Below the pieces are notes generated by a model. It worked only from the letters and a program-made list of their open reading frames with translations, did no database searches and was not told where the DNA came from. The position numbers and the translations under genes are program-made. A stretch of 64,000 nt of DNA, taken from NCBI GenBank assembly GCA_003116975.1, contig BGKB01000262.1, positions 186,001 to 250,000 on the forward strand, written 5' to 3'. The DNA is from Aurantiochytrium sp. KH105. Its lineage: Eukaryota; Sar; Bigyra; Thraustochytrida; Thraustochytriidae. Shown piece after piece: positions 18,720 through 29,189 of this stretch. How positions within the stretch are numbered: the first letter of the stretch is position 1; each line of letters begins with the position of its first letter.

Positions 18720-21700
18720 ATGTCGGAGAAGACAAATGTTCTGATCCTGTACGGCTCAGAGACCGGAAACGCAGAGTCCATTGCCGAAGGCTTGTACGAG
18801 GCAAGTGGAGAAAATGGCTTTGCAGGAGTTCTTGCACCCCTGGACGACTACAAAAAGGTCGGCTTCGAATCTGCTTCGCTGGTCCTCATTGTAACGTCAA
18901 CGACGGGCAATGGAGAGCCTCCACGCAACGCCGATAAGTTTTACCGCTTCTTGCGACGACGATCGCACCCGGATGGCTTCCTGGCGGACAAGTCTTTTGC
19001 AGTGCTTGGCCTCGGCGACACTAATTACGACCAGTTTTGCTGGGTCGCGAAGCGCGTCGACGCGCGCATGGAGCAGCTCGGTGCGAAACGGATTCTTCCA
19101 CTTGCGTGCGCAGATGAGGGCACCGATTTAGAAAAAACGGTGGAGCCTTGGCGCTTGGGCATTTGGGATGTGCTCCGCGCGTATCTCGCCGAGGGCCCTG
19201 CACCCGTAGACAACGGCAACAACCATGCAAACGATTCCAAGGAGGACGCAGGGAATGCCAGCGGCGAACCTTCTGGCGCGAGTCGCGCAGAAGAAAGTGC
19301 CCGTGCCGAAGCGCCGAAAGGCAGCCCGGCGGTCCCGACGGCTTCGCCTACAGCCACGTCTGAGCCATCACAGCTTCCTGTGGCTTCCGCTTCCGAAGCG
19401 CAAACTGCCACGCCACGCGGCGAAGACAGTGCCGAGACTTCGCACGGGCCAGCAAGGGACCTACTTATCATGTACGGCTCGGAAACAGGCAATGCGGAAG
19501 CCATTGCAACAGATCTGCACGCCAAAGCTTCAGCGCATGGCTTCAACTCTCGACTTGCAGAGATGAACGCATTCAAAGAGTGCAAGCTAGTCGAGCAAGA
19601 ACTTGCCCTATTTGTAGTTTCGACGACGGGCAACGGCGAACCACCACGCAATGCCGACGCCTGTTGGCGTTTTTTGCGGCGGCGAACGCAGCCGCAGGAC
19701 CTGCTGCAGGGAATGCAGTATGCGGTTCTTGCGCTCGGAGACACAAATTACGACCAGTTCTGCCATGCCGGGAAACGCGTCGACAAGCGACTAGCGGAAC
19801 TTGGTGCTGCACGCATTCTCAATGTTGCGTGCGCTGATGAAGGCACTGGACTCGAGCAAGTGGTGGAGCCGTGGAAGGTGAATATTTGGGAGGCACTTGC
19901 TGCAAAGGTGTCTGGCGCCAAGGCGGGCCCGGCAGACGAGAATCTTTCTCGTCAATCGATTGCGGAAGACAGCACACAAGCCGCAGCAAGCGCCGAGACG
20001 TCACCGACTGTCAATCATGCCGAGCGCAAAGAATTGGCCAAGTCCATTGGAGTCGAGCAAGAAAATAATTTTCAAGGCGCCTCTTCCACAACAAAGGCAG
20101 ACGCAAAGGCTGCGACGACGGTTGAAGCTGGTCGCTTCAGGGACGAAGTTCTCGTCTTGTATGGATCGGAAACTGGAAACGGCGAGGCGATTGCGGAGAG
20201 GGTGTTTGAGCAGCTGAACGCGGCGCAAACACCAGCGAAGTTGGCCCCGATGAACGACTACAAAAAGGTCGGCCTCCTTGATGCCCGTGAGGCGATCTTT
20301 ATCGTCTCGAGCACTGGCAATGGCGATCCGCCCCGCAATGCAGAGTCCATGATGCGTTTTATTCGACGGCGCTCACATCCGGAGAATTTGCTGCAGCATT
20401 TGCGGTACGCCATTCTGGCTCTTGGCGACACGAACTATGACAACTTTTGTGCCACAGGTGCCGCTCTTGAGCGCAGGCTCACTCAGCTTGGTGCCACGAG
20501 ATGGCTTGACATGGTTCGCGCAGATGAAGCCGTGGGTCTCGACGAATTCGTCGAGCCGTGGGTTGAAAAGGTGCTTTCGCGGAGTGGGCCAAGCGATGGC
20601 GGTTCGAAGAAGGAAGAGCCTGCGTCCAACAGCTCAGCGCCCAGCACGAGGCTTGCGTCTGGCTCTTCAAAGGCAACGTCGGTTCAAAAGTCCACGAGCG
20701 AAACGAAGGCATTGGCCGATACAAAGCCGACACATGATGCAAGCACGGGGAGTGCTGCAAGATCGACCGTCGTGCAGCCGGCTGGGCTTCCTGTCAAGCT
20801 TGCTGCTGCAAACCCCAAGCCGGTCGCTGGTGCGACGACCAAGTTAAAATCAGCAACGCCATCACAGTCTGGGGCAGACAATACGACGACAGGCTGGCGC
20901 GAAGCTGGGCCACCCATGACTTTTGAAGACGTGTGCTCATTGTCTTCCGTGGAGGAGCTGGAGAAAAATACGGTGAGGCCGGGGAATCTTGACGCATGCC
21001 TCGCGCGGGTGCGTGTGGTCTCGTCAGAGCCGACTCGCAAGAACTCGGTGTCATCGTCAGGCTCTGGGTCCTCGGCAACCTCGGGCCAGATCACGGATAC
21101 GGGAGGCGCGAACGAGAATCGCCCGCGCATTCGCTCCTTTGCGTCGATGGACTCGCCTGGAAGTGTTGCAGGGTCGAGCGCATCAAATCCAATCGATGCT
21201 GATCTTGTGGAAGCCGAGTACATGTCCAAGGGCGAGGACGTGAAGCGGGTTCTTCGTGTCTCCCTGGAGCTCAAGTTTCCTGAGTTTCCTGCACAGTGGA
21301 GTCCTGGTGATGCTCTTGGCGTCATTTGCCCCAACCCGGACGTACTCGTCTCCAAGGTGCTCGGTCGACTTGGTCTTGACGGCAAGACACAAGTTGAGGT
21401 GACGACTCGTGCTCGAGGTCCGGCAGGTTCGGCAGCGACTGCAGGTGCGTCGCAGGCGCAGGAGCGACCACTTTTTCCCAATTTGGATCCTGTGACAAGC
21501 GTGGAGCAGATCTTTACGTGGGGCGTGGACATGACATCGACGCCTCGCAAGTCTTTTTTTCGAATGCTTTCGGAGCACTGCTCGGATCCATTGGACCGCG
21601 CGAGGTTGCGATACCTGAGTTCCCTCAAGGGACGGAGCGTTTTTGTCAAGCTTATTGAAGCGCAACAGCTGACGTTGCTCGAAGTCCTTGAGCTCTTTCC

Positions 21701-22700
21701 CTCGTGCTCACCACCTTTGGAGAGCCTCCTGCATGGGCTTCCCAAGTTGGCGCCGCGTTTCTATTCGGTGGCCAACTCCCCGCTTGGGTCACAAGGCTAT
21801 CGCCGCGTGACCTTGGCCATGACCGTGGTGGAGACGGAGATGCTCGGGCGTGACGGTCGGCAGCGCGTCGTGCATGGGCTGTGCACGTCGTGGATGGAAG
21901 GTCTGGCGCGGAAATTGTCACAGCAGCGGCAAGTGCAAGGGCGAGGGCAAGGCGGCGCTGGCGGCGCGACGGCTTTACCAGGGGCGAGACCGACGCGAGC
22001 GCTCGATGCTGTCCTGCGCAAGGTGGGGCGGGCACCTCCTCCGCGGCCGAATCCCCCGCCGCCGCCGCCCCGCGTGCAGGTATTTTTCCGTAGCTCGTCT
22101 GCATTCCACCTGCCGGGCAACGTGGAGATCCCGCTCATCATGATTGGCCCTGGGACGGGCGTGGCGCCCTTTGTGGGCTTCGTCGAGCATCGACGCCACC
22201 TCAAGACCGCTCAGGTTGCCGTGAAGGGCGATTTGTACGAAGGTCATTGGCGTGGGGGCCATGCGGTACACGCCGAGGATCTTGCGGCAACGCTCGAATT
22301 TGAGCCCGAGCAGCAGCTTAAAGCCGAGGTGGAGCCAAGTCACCTTTACTACGGCTGTCGATATGAGGATCGGGACTTTTTGTTCAAGGACTTCTTGGAG
22401 CGCGAGGCCAAGGCCGGCGACGTGCTGGGCTGCTTGCGGTGCGCCTTTTCGCGTAAGGGCGCGGACAAGGTCTACGTCCAGCACTTGCTTCGCGCGGACG
22501 GCGCAGCGGTGGCGGAGCGCATTTTGCGCCGCGAGGGTTTCATTTATGTCTGCGGCGACGGAATGGCTATGGCCAAGGACGTTCACCAGGCTCTTATTGA
22601 TATTCTCGTGCAACACGGCCGACTCAGCAAGGTCGAGGCCCAGACCAAGCTCGAGGAGCTCGCACAGCGCGGGCGCTACAAGCGCGACATCTGGTCTTGA
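18720..22700 (+). CDS. MTRR: Methionine synthase reductase with three tandem flavodoxin domains
   Basis: The 1,326-residue protein has three complete flavodoxin-like domains, starting near residues 6, 246 and 474. Each has the FMN loop YGSETGN followed by TGNG(E/D)PPRNA, LALGDTNYD(Q/N)FC and a Glu-Pro-Trp end. Disordered linkers separate them. From about 740 comes the diflavin-reductase half: connecting and FAD domain with RFYSVANSPLG (about 1013) and a NADPH domain with GPGTGVAPFVGF (about 1141), GCRYEDRDFL (about 1211), YVCGDG (about 1275) and a terminal YKRDIWS. The SFHLP-like segment before GPGTG and the DIWS end are signatures of methionine synthase reductase, which reactivates cob(II)alamin methionine synthase with NADPH. 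Family members have one flavodoxin domain; three is unusual. A Pro-rich insert lies near 1105. Start is the ATG just before the first domain. Confidence 0.9.
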   Translation: MSEKTNVLILYGSETGNAESIAEGLYEASGENGFAGVLAPLDDYKKVGFESASLVLIVTSTTGNGEPPRNADKFYRFLRRRSHPDGFLADKSFAVLGLGDTNYDQFCWVAKRVDARMEQLGAKRILPLACADEGTDLEKTVEPWRLGIWDVLRAYLAEGPAPVDNGNNHANDSKEDAGNASGEPSGASRAEESARAEAPKGSPAVPTASPTATSEPSQLPVASASEAQTATPRGEDSAETSHGPARDLLIMYGSETGNAEAIATDLHAKASAHGFNSRLAEMNAFKECKLVEQELALFVVSTTGNGEPPRNADACWRFLRRRTQPQDLLQGMQYAVLALGDTNYDQFCHAGKRVDKRLAELGAARILNVACADEGTGLEQVVEPWKVNIWEALAAKVSGAKAGPADENLSRQSIAEDSTQAAASAETSPTVNHAERKELAKSIGVEQENNFQGASSTTKADAKAATTVEAGRFRDEVLVLYGSETGNGEAIAERVFEQLNAAQTPAKLAPMNDYKKVGLLDAREAIFIVSSTGNGDPPRNAESMMRFIRRRSHPENLLQHLRYAILALGDTNYDNFCATGAALERRLTQLGATRWLDMVRADEAVGLDEFVEPWVEKVLSRSGPSDGGSKKEEPASNSSAPSTRLASGSSKATSVQKSTSETKALADTKPTHDASTGSAARSTVVQPAGLPVKLAAANPKPVAGATTKLKSATPSQSGADNTTTGWREAGPPMTFEDVCSLSSVEELEKNTVRPGNLDACLARVRVVSSEPTRKNSVSSSGSGSSATSGQITDTGGANENRPRIRSFASMDSPGSVAGSSASNPIDADLVEAEYMSKGEDVKRVLRVSLELKFPEFPAQWSPGDALGVICPNPDVLVSKVLGRLGLDGKTQVEVTTRARGPAGSAATAGASQAQERPLFPNLDPVTSVEQIFTWGVDMTSTPRKSFFRMLSEHCSDPLDRARLRYLSSLKGRSVFVKLIEAQQLTLLEVLELFPSCSPPLESLLHGLPKLAPRFYSVANSPLGSQGYRRVTLAMTVVETEMLGRDGRQRVVHGLCTSWMEGLARKLSQQRQVQGRGQGGAGGATALPGARPTRALDAVLRKVGRAPPPRPNPPPPPPRVQVFFRSSSAFHLPGNVEIPLIMIGPGTGVAPFVGFVEHRRHLKTAQVAVKGDLYEGHWRGGHAVHAEDLAATLEFEPEQQLKAEVEPSHLYYGCRYEDRDFLFKDFLEREAKAGDVLGCLRCAFSRKGADKVYVQHLLRADGAAVAERILRREGFIYVCGDGMAMAKDVHQALIDILVQHGRLSKVEAQTKLEELAQRGRYKRDIWS

Positions 22701-24418
22701 GTCGGCTGGGCAGTTATGATCTCCTGATTCAGCCTGGGCCATTTACGCGATTTCTTCGCATGTAAAAGCGTTCTTGGCGAATTTTGTGGTGTCAGCAGCG
22801 CGCGTGTTCGGGCCCGGACCCCTTACCTCATCGTTTTCGAGCGGGCTCCGGATTTAGAAAAGAAAGAAGATGGTCAAGGGACACATCCAAACCATGCATT
22901 GCCTCTGCGGCACCTTAAGATGTGACGAGCCTTTGCGACCGTCGCCCAATTCACTACCATCGTCCAATTGACTGAATTTGTTATTTTTGATAGCAACGCG
23001 TGAGCGTAAAGGAGAACTATTTCACAAAGAAGAATCAGAGCGAGAGATTACGATGGTGGCCCTTGCATGTTTCTGTTTTTTTCTTCTCCATGAACTGATG
23101 CTCATTCGCGCTGGCCCTTGTAGACTTGCTTGCCTGCGACGTGCGAAAGGCTAAGAACGAAGAACGAGGACTTCGTGGTCTTCATTGATGGATTCTTGTC
23201 AATGTCATCATTATCGCCTCGTTCATTGCTTTCGCGTCTCCAAGTCCAAGTCGGCCAGTACTCTTGCCACATGGAGAGAATCTAGCAGGGGTCATTGTCC
23301 GCGTCCACCTTCTTCACACCTACTCCCCTTGGACCTCCTCTCCAAAACATTAAGGCGCGCCACTTTCTAGGGGGGTACACAGGGCACATCCACAGATTCG
23401 ATTCCGGGATTCGCTCTCGCAAACGCGCAAGGTAGCCCCCGCCGCCCAGGGCGTGAAGCCCAACCGTCGCGCGAGGGAGGGGGCACCGCGCGCGTCGCAC
23501 AAAGTGCGGCGGGAGCGGGGAGCATCTCAAGCCGCTGCCGCGCGCATCCCGGAGATTCCTTCGCGCGGGCGAGCGCGGCGACGTGAACTCCGGCCGCGCG
23601 TAAACGATGCGGCTGCTCCTCGCAGGCGCGCGTCGCGGGCGGTCCTCCTCCCCCTCGCGGGCGGCCAGGAAGGAGACGGGCCTCGGAGGGCGCGGCGCGT
23701 CCAGGCCCAAGACGAGAGAAGAGAACGAGTTCTTCTATCTTTCTTGCGATATCGCGATATCGATTCGACCCGGATCTGAGGCCAAGGCCAGGGAGGCCAA
23801 GGCCAGGGAGGGCGAGCGGACGACGTCTTGGCAGGCCCAGAAGAAGAAGAAGAAGAACGCGAAGAACGAGAAGACCGACAAGCAGAAGCAGAAGCAGAAG
23901 AAGCGCGCTCGTGATCGAGCTTCTGCCTGCAGCGTGGCCGTTCGTTCGCACGCAGAATCTCGGCCAGACCGCCAAAGCAGTGCGGCGTCGAAAGGCCAGT
24001 CTCTCGCACGAGCGCCAAGGCCCACGAGCAAGCAATCCCTCGCTCCGCACCCAGACCGGAATCGAGAGCTCGCGCCGGCGACGCGGGCGGCGATCCCCGC
24101 TGCGCACGACGCGGCCTCCGAGGCTCCGGCAGGCCGGCAGGCCGGCACGCAGGCAGGCAGGCAGGCAGGTGCACGCGGCCCGAGCGAGGGCGAGCGAGCG
24201 ACCGCCCGCCCGCCCGAACGAACGAAGGAGCGCAGGAACGAGCGAAGGAGGCCAGACAGACGCTCGCGCGAGCGCTGGCAAACGCGCAAGCGCGAGGCAG
24301 AGCGGGCGCGCGAGCGAGCTCGAGCCCGCGCGGGCGGCCGCGAGCAGGCGGAACCGGCCGAGCTCAGAGCAGAGCGGAAAGGAGAGGAGAGGACCGATCG
24401 ATCGCCCGGCCGCAGGCC
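22701..24418. other. Gene-free GC-rich interval before the CCCH gene
   Basis: In 1.7 kb no supported gene is seen. The first 600 bp are AT-richer. From about 23400 the DNA is extremely GC-rich, with overlapping long open frames on both strands that give Arg/Ala/Gly/Pro-rich products without domains. Short direct repeats include GGCCAGGGAG units near 23781-23812 and GGCA units near 24150-24172. It probably holds the leader of the downstream CCCH gene. Confidence 0.55.
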
Positions 24419-25473
24419 ATGGCGGGGGAGCGCGGCAGGGCCGGCAGGGCCGGCAGGGCCGGCGCCCCGGGCGCGGGCGAGGCCGCGGACGCCGCGAGGA
24501 ACTCCGCGTCGTCGTCGACGGCGGCGTCGGCGGCCTCGTCCTGCTCTGGCGGCGGCGGCGACCGCGGCCGCAAGAAGACCACGGGGCCCATCCACAACCC
24601 GAGGTACAAGGCCAAGATGTGCAAGAACTGGGTGCGCGAGGGCAAGTGCCCGTACAGCGAGAAGTGCCAGTTCGCCCACGGCGTGAGCGAGCTCGAAAAG
24701 TGGAACGAGATCCGCCGCCGCCAGAGCGAGGGCCGCCTCAAGGGCAGGCCTGTGGCCCTGGCCCGCGAGCCCGAACGCCGCCAGCCCCAAGGGGAGGAAC
24801 GCCACTTCAACTTTGAAGAGGCCGAAGCCGAAGCGGAAGCCGAACGCTGCCGGCGCCGCGAGCACCCCCAGCAGCAGCCGCCACCGCAAAAGAAAAACCT
24901 TGCGCCCTTTCCCCACAAGGCCACAAGGGACACCGCGTACAGGAGGCTTCCTGACCGCGCCTGCTGGGCTGAGCGCAGCAATCTTGGGGTGAGTACCTCT
25001 CCGGACATTCCAGCGCATTTTGAACGCGACAGACTCTCGCCGCGCTATATTGGCGCGAGTATCAGCGAGGAGAGCGTCCTCGATGGCGCTCTTGGGGGCC
25101 ATCCTCTGTCCTCCGCGGGCTCGGTGTCCTCGTCCTCGTCTTCGGTTCCCTCTTTCGGCTCCTTTCTTTCGTCCACCTCAAGCTCTTCCATCTACGGGGC
25201 GGCCTCGGTCTGCCGTACGGATAGCACGCTGTCGCTCCGTTCCTCGACGGACTCTGCCATTTATTTATCCATAGACCGCCCCTCTCGGCGCCACTCGTCC
25301 GTATCGAGCGCCAGCTCGGTGGAGCTTCTCACCTGCAACTGCGTTGCCAACTGCGTTCATTGCCTTTCCCTCGACGACGCACCCAGTATGGATGAAGCCG
25401 AGCATCGCGAGGACACAGACGATGGCGAAGCCCATAGGCTGGTCTCCGAACTTCTCGGTACAGAAATGCCCCC

Positions 25474-25509
<36 letters not shown>

Positions 25510-25990
25510 CTCCTTCTCGTCATCGTCATCTTCCTTTTGGCCGCAGGCTCCTTTTCAGCAATCGCATCGCTACGCCATGCAAACCTCAGCATATGATGGC
25601 CCAGTCTTGCGCTCGAGCTCCCCTCAGACCGCTGACCTTCGCACAGAGACAGAGGCCTCATGGTCCCATGAGGCTTCCGAGTACCTGCGTGCACAAAACC
25701 CTGCAGTGTCGACGACGCCTCCGCCTATTCTGAGTCTTTTGCAGCAGCAGGAGCGCCGATCCCAGCTCCGCGAGCATTCGCGCCAGAATCAGGAGCATCA
25801 AGAGCGCATTCGCGCACAGCAGAACCTCGCGTCTTCGCCCATGTCTTCCGTTATGCAAGAGGGCTGCTTTGGAACTCGTCATCTTGGCCTTGAACCCGGA
25901 TCTGGGTCATCGCCGTGGGCTGATGGAGTAGATACTTTTCCAACGATGCTGAGCGCCAACGCTCAGCCCTTTGCTTTTGGATCGCAGTAG
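24419..25990 (+). CDS. TIS11/TTP-type CCCH zinc-finger protein
   Basis: The 523-residue protein has one CCCH finger: Cys68-x8-Cys77-x5-Cys83-x3-His87, with the YKAKMC lead-in and the KCQFAHG end that mark TIS11/tristetraprolin-type fingers. These bind AU-rich elements in mRNA 3' ends and promote decay. Animal members have two fingers; only one is visible here, so RNA binding could be weaker or different. The rest is low-complexity: Gly/Ala/Arg repeats at 5-25, a Pro/Gln patch near 145, and two Ser-rich runs coded by TCG/TCC (about 235-265 and 350-375). The start is the only ATG before the finger in a very GC-rich leader. Confidence 0.8.
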
Positions 25991-26766
25991 ATTGAGTCGT
26001 AGCTGTCTCTTATTACTTAGCCCGCGCACCGTCAATGTTCGCTTGCCGCATCGCTTCCCTGCACATTTTTCGATCAGACTTTCTAGCCCTCGATGATCCA
26101 ACCATTTATTCTTCGTTTATAGAAGCGATGCACTGCAAAGACGGCGCTTTGCGCGACGTATAAAAAAATAAGGCCTGCCCGCCGTCTGTATTTCAGGGTA
26201 TTCTTACATGTTGCTGTTAGTGCAATCCTCTTGGCTCAACTTCTTTGGGTCTGGCCTCTGAGCTGAGCAACACCAAGTTGGAGCTGCGTTCGGGCGGAGT
26301 GCACAACGCACAACGGAGATTTACACTATACTAGTACTACCAGGTCGAGTAATGTGCCTCCTAGCAAAAGCAAACACACAAGCGGGCAGACCTGCAGAGC
26401 TTACGTGCAGCGCGACTCGAGTCGCCGTCCACTGCCACCGTCCGCCGGCCTCCTTCCAACCTTAAGCGCAGACCCGCGCACGGGCAGGCGCTCTGACCGG
26501 TTGCCCGCGCGCGCCATCGAGCCGCCGCCTGCCTGGAACGTACGGTGAAAGAGCGAGACGACAGACATTGTTCGATTGATTGATCGATTGGGCTTGGTCC
26601 TCGCCGATCAAGATCAAGAGGGACAGGCCCCGTGCCCTTGCCTTGCCCTTGCCCTCGTTTTCGTTTTCGGCGGCGGTGGCGGCGAAGAGAACTTCGAGTC
26701 GACGCGCATACGCTGTGCAACGCAGAAGAACACGCCTGTGTCATCCAGTGTGTCCAGCGCAATACC
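25991..26766. other. Intergenic region between two plus-strand genes
   Basis: These 776 bp contain the 3' region of the CCCH gene and the promoter of the next. The membrane-protein frame is open upstream from 26632, but only from a GTG, with no ATG before 26767. Nothing else is recognised. Confidence 0.5.
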
Positions 26767-28764
26767 ATGGACGGCGCTTCTGTGCGAAGAGGTGTCCGCA
26801 GACACCTGGACGCTGGTGTGACCACCGTCTATGCTCACAACGCGACGACGCACCACCATGACATGTACACCGGGACGCGAACAACGGGTTCCTCGGCACG
26901 AAGGCGGAGCCGCAGAGATCGCGACATGAAGTCAAAAGCATCACGCACAGGCGTCGACACCGTGCCTGCCTCGTCTCCAACGAGCGCGAAATATGGCGCC
27001 CAAGTCTTTTCAACATTCGCATCAGGAGACTCGGAAGAAGAACAGCTTTCTGAGGGCGAAAATCTCGCGTCAAAAACTAGACAAAGCATCGCATCCTGTC
27101 CTGCAACGTCGACGACATCTCCAGCGTCTCTGACAACAGCGACGTCTGCGTCGCCTACCTTGCCATCGCGTTCCGAAAACGCCCTGTCGGCCGCCTCTTC
27201 GTCTTCTCGCCCCTTTGGCCCACGACCCTGGACAGAAAAGGCGTTTCTTGCTTGGGCAAGAGATCGTGCGGGCTTTCAACCTTTTCCGGAGGACAAAGAC
27301 ATCAAAGGCGGTATGGTGAGTCTTGTGGACGGCGATCAGCACGTTCTCGACTTTTGGGCTTCTCTTAGTGACCGAGAAAAGGCATGCGCGCTTATACTCT
27401 CGCCTGAAACAGTGCGGCGCTGCAGCCGTGTTGCCGCCTATCAGATTGCGGGGACAGATCCTCGACTCTGCTCCTGGACCATGGACATTCCTGATTGCGT
27501 CTACGAAGAGTGGCAAGGTACAGTGCACCGTGTCATGGATGCCACATGTGCAGATCGCGAGAAGCAGGAGGCCAACCAAACCTTTCCCGGTCCGAGCGCC
27601 GCGCAAGCAAATTCGCCGTCAGGATCGGCCCGCGAAACACTCGCTGAGCTCTCTCGCAAACACGCACTTGTGCTCGTCTTTAACGCCGACGCACCGACCA
27701 TGGCCGTCCTCCTTTTGCTCAAATTGCAAATCAAGGCCGCATTCGAGACAAGAAAAGCCTGCGCAAAGGTTCTTAATCTGCTTTTGCTACTCTCCTGGGA
27801 GGCCGCGCTGCCCCTGCCAGTAAGCATAGCAGTCCTCTTGTCAATACTTTTTTTCCAGTCACGATGTCATGACGACATTCCATGGTTGCGAAGTTTATCG
27901 GAAGCCTTCGACTGGCTCGTGAGCAGCGTCTTTTCTTCGGACCCGCTTGAGCCCATGTATATTGAGTGGAAATCGGATGCGTTTGTCTCGGCAGCCTTTC
28001 TGCTCATTTCGTCGCAGCACATTGCGGAAGCGCACTGGATTGTATTGATGACAGGACTCATTATCCTTCCTTATGTGTTTGGTGCTCTTGAAGCGCTCCC
28101 GCGGCAGTCGCGTCACAATTCAGAGTTTGCTCGTGCGCGCTTCGCGGCCATTCGCATCAACAAGGTCCTCTTACTGTATTTCGGCTGGTCGTCATGGGCG
28201 ATGCTTATTGCGGCCGTCTTCACGTTCTTCCCTGTTCTTCTCTCGCTCATCACGCAGCTGCTCATCAGTCTTGTTTTTACTGGTTTCGACGCGTTGCGTG
28301 GCCACCGCACGGTCGTCGATGGTGTCAGAGAATGGAATGGATTCCTTTTCCAAATGTGTGTGGAAAAATTCAAAGGCGCCTCGTCGCCGTACGTTGCGAC
28401 TTCAAAGGATAATAATGCAGCGTTCGTGAACAAAGGCCCATTGACCGAAACTGCCTGTGGACGTGATGTCGAGCACGATTCTCTCAGCAGTGGGGATGGC
28501 GTCAACGACGGCGAAAGTGACAGTGGCAGCGGCAGTGATGGAGATGACGATAGCGCCAATGATGGCGATGTCGACGACACTAGTAATGCTGACAGCAATG
28601 GCGATGGCGATGGCGATATTAATTGCAATGCCGACGCCGTGGGTAATGGCGCCAATGATGACAATGAAAATGGCCGCGTCAATGATGACGCTGATGGTGA
28701 ATCTATTCATGCCGTCGAACGACGGTCATCACGTCAAGTCGATATGAATCTTAAAACTGAATAA
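26767..28764 (+). CDS. Multi-pass membrane protein with Asp/Asn/Gly-rich tail, unknown family
   Basis: I do not recognise this 665-residue protein. Residues 1-150 are disordered and Ser/Thr/Ala-rich. A globular segment follows at about 155-285, with motifs such as AFLAWARDRAGF and DREKACALILSPE. There are then five or six hydrophobic segments (about 310-365, 400-440, 470-525). The last 115 residues are acidic and repetitive, built from Asp-Gly, Asn-Asp and Ser-Asp pairs. The hydrophobic segments are long and closely spaced, as in a channel, transporter or ER membrane enzyme, but no signature residues are visible. The start is the first in-frame ATG. The stop codon overlaps an AATAAA hexamer at 28760-28765. 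Confidence 0.7.
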   Translation: MDGASVRRGVRRHLDAGVTTVYAHNATTHHHDMYTGTRTTGSSARRRSRRDRDMKSKASRTGVDTVPASSPTSAKYGAQVFSTFASGDSEEEQLSEGENLASKTRQSIASCPATSTTSPASLTTATSASPTLPSRSENALSAASSSSRPFGPRPWTEKAFLAWARDRAGFQPFPEDKDIKGGMVSLVDGDQHVLDFWASLSDREKACALILSPETVRRCSRVAAYQIAGTDPRLCSWTMDIPDCVYEEWQGTVHRVMDATCADREKQEANQTFPGPSAAQANSPSGSARETLAELSRKHALVLVFNADAPTMAVLLLLKLQIKAAFETRKACAKVLNLLLLLSWEAALPLPVSIAVLLSILFFQSRCHDDIPWLRSLSEAFDWLVSSVFSSDPLEPMYIEWKSDAFVSAAFLLISSQHIAEAHWIVLMTGLIILPYVFGALEALPRQSRHNSEFARARFAAIRINKVLLLYFGWSSWAMLIAAVFTFFPVLLSLITQLLISLVFTGFDALRGHRTVVDGVREWNGFLFQMCVEKFKGASSPYVATSKDNNAAFVNKGPLTETACGRDVEHDSLSSGDGVNDGESDSGSGSDGDDDSANDGDVDDTSNADSNGDGDGDINCNADAVGNGANDDNENGRVNDDADGESIHAVERRSSRQVDMNLKTE

Positions 28765-29150
28765 AAAGAATATATTTTGTGTTGTTCGCTTCCTGGCACA
28801 GCTATAACACAAGAAAGCACTGGCTCGAACACTTTTCATACGATCTAATTTATACTCGAGTCGGCACAAATTGTGGGGAAAGAAAAGAATATCATCATTA
28901 TCATCGTCGTCGTCGTCGACATTATCGTCGTCCTGACTATCATATTGCGCATCGGTCTACACGTACATACACCTTTTTTGATTTTGTTGGAAGATATTAG
29001 AAGACGCGCCGCGACTCGTCGCGGGAAAAAAAAGGCACTGAACTTGTTTGCGGTTGGCTGCTGCTGAGGTCATCGCTGCTGAGGTCATCGCTGCTGCTTC
29101 TCCGCAAATACTCAGTAAGCTGCTGCTGCTTCTCCGCAATTACTCAGTAA

Positions 29151-29182
<32 letters not shown>

Positions 29183-29189
29183 CGTTTGC
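28765..29189. other. Convergent interval with nested repeats
   Basis: This 425-bp gap separates the membrane-protein gene (+) from the carrier gene (-). The carrier side is filled by tandem repeats listed separately. No gene is seen. Confidence 0.6.
29059..29180. repeat. Nested tandem repeats ending in a (CTG)n run
   Basis: A 15-bp unit (CTGCTGAGGTCATCG) occurs twice. A 33-bp unit with CTTCTCCGCAA...ACTCAGTAAG then occurs twice, differing by one base, followed by about nine CTG triplets. The array ends 9 bp before the carrier stop codon. Confidence 0.9.

Noticed and set aside
23390-23412. An ATTCGATTCC motif resembling a B box
   Set aside because: No paired stem and no A box upstream at the right distance.
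23282-25102. Overlapping long frames on the minus and plus strand before the CCCH gene
   Set aside because: They consist of Arg/Ala/Gly/Pro low-complexity sequence without a domain, typical of very GC-rich DNA.
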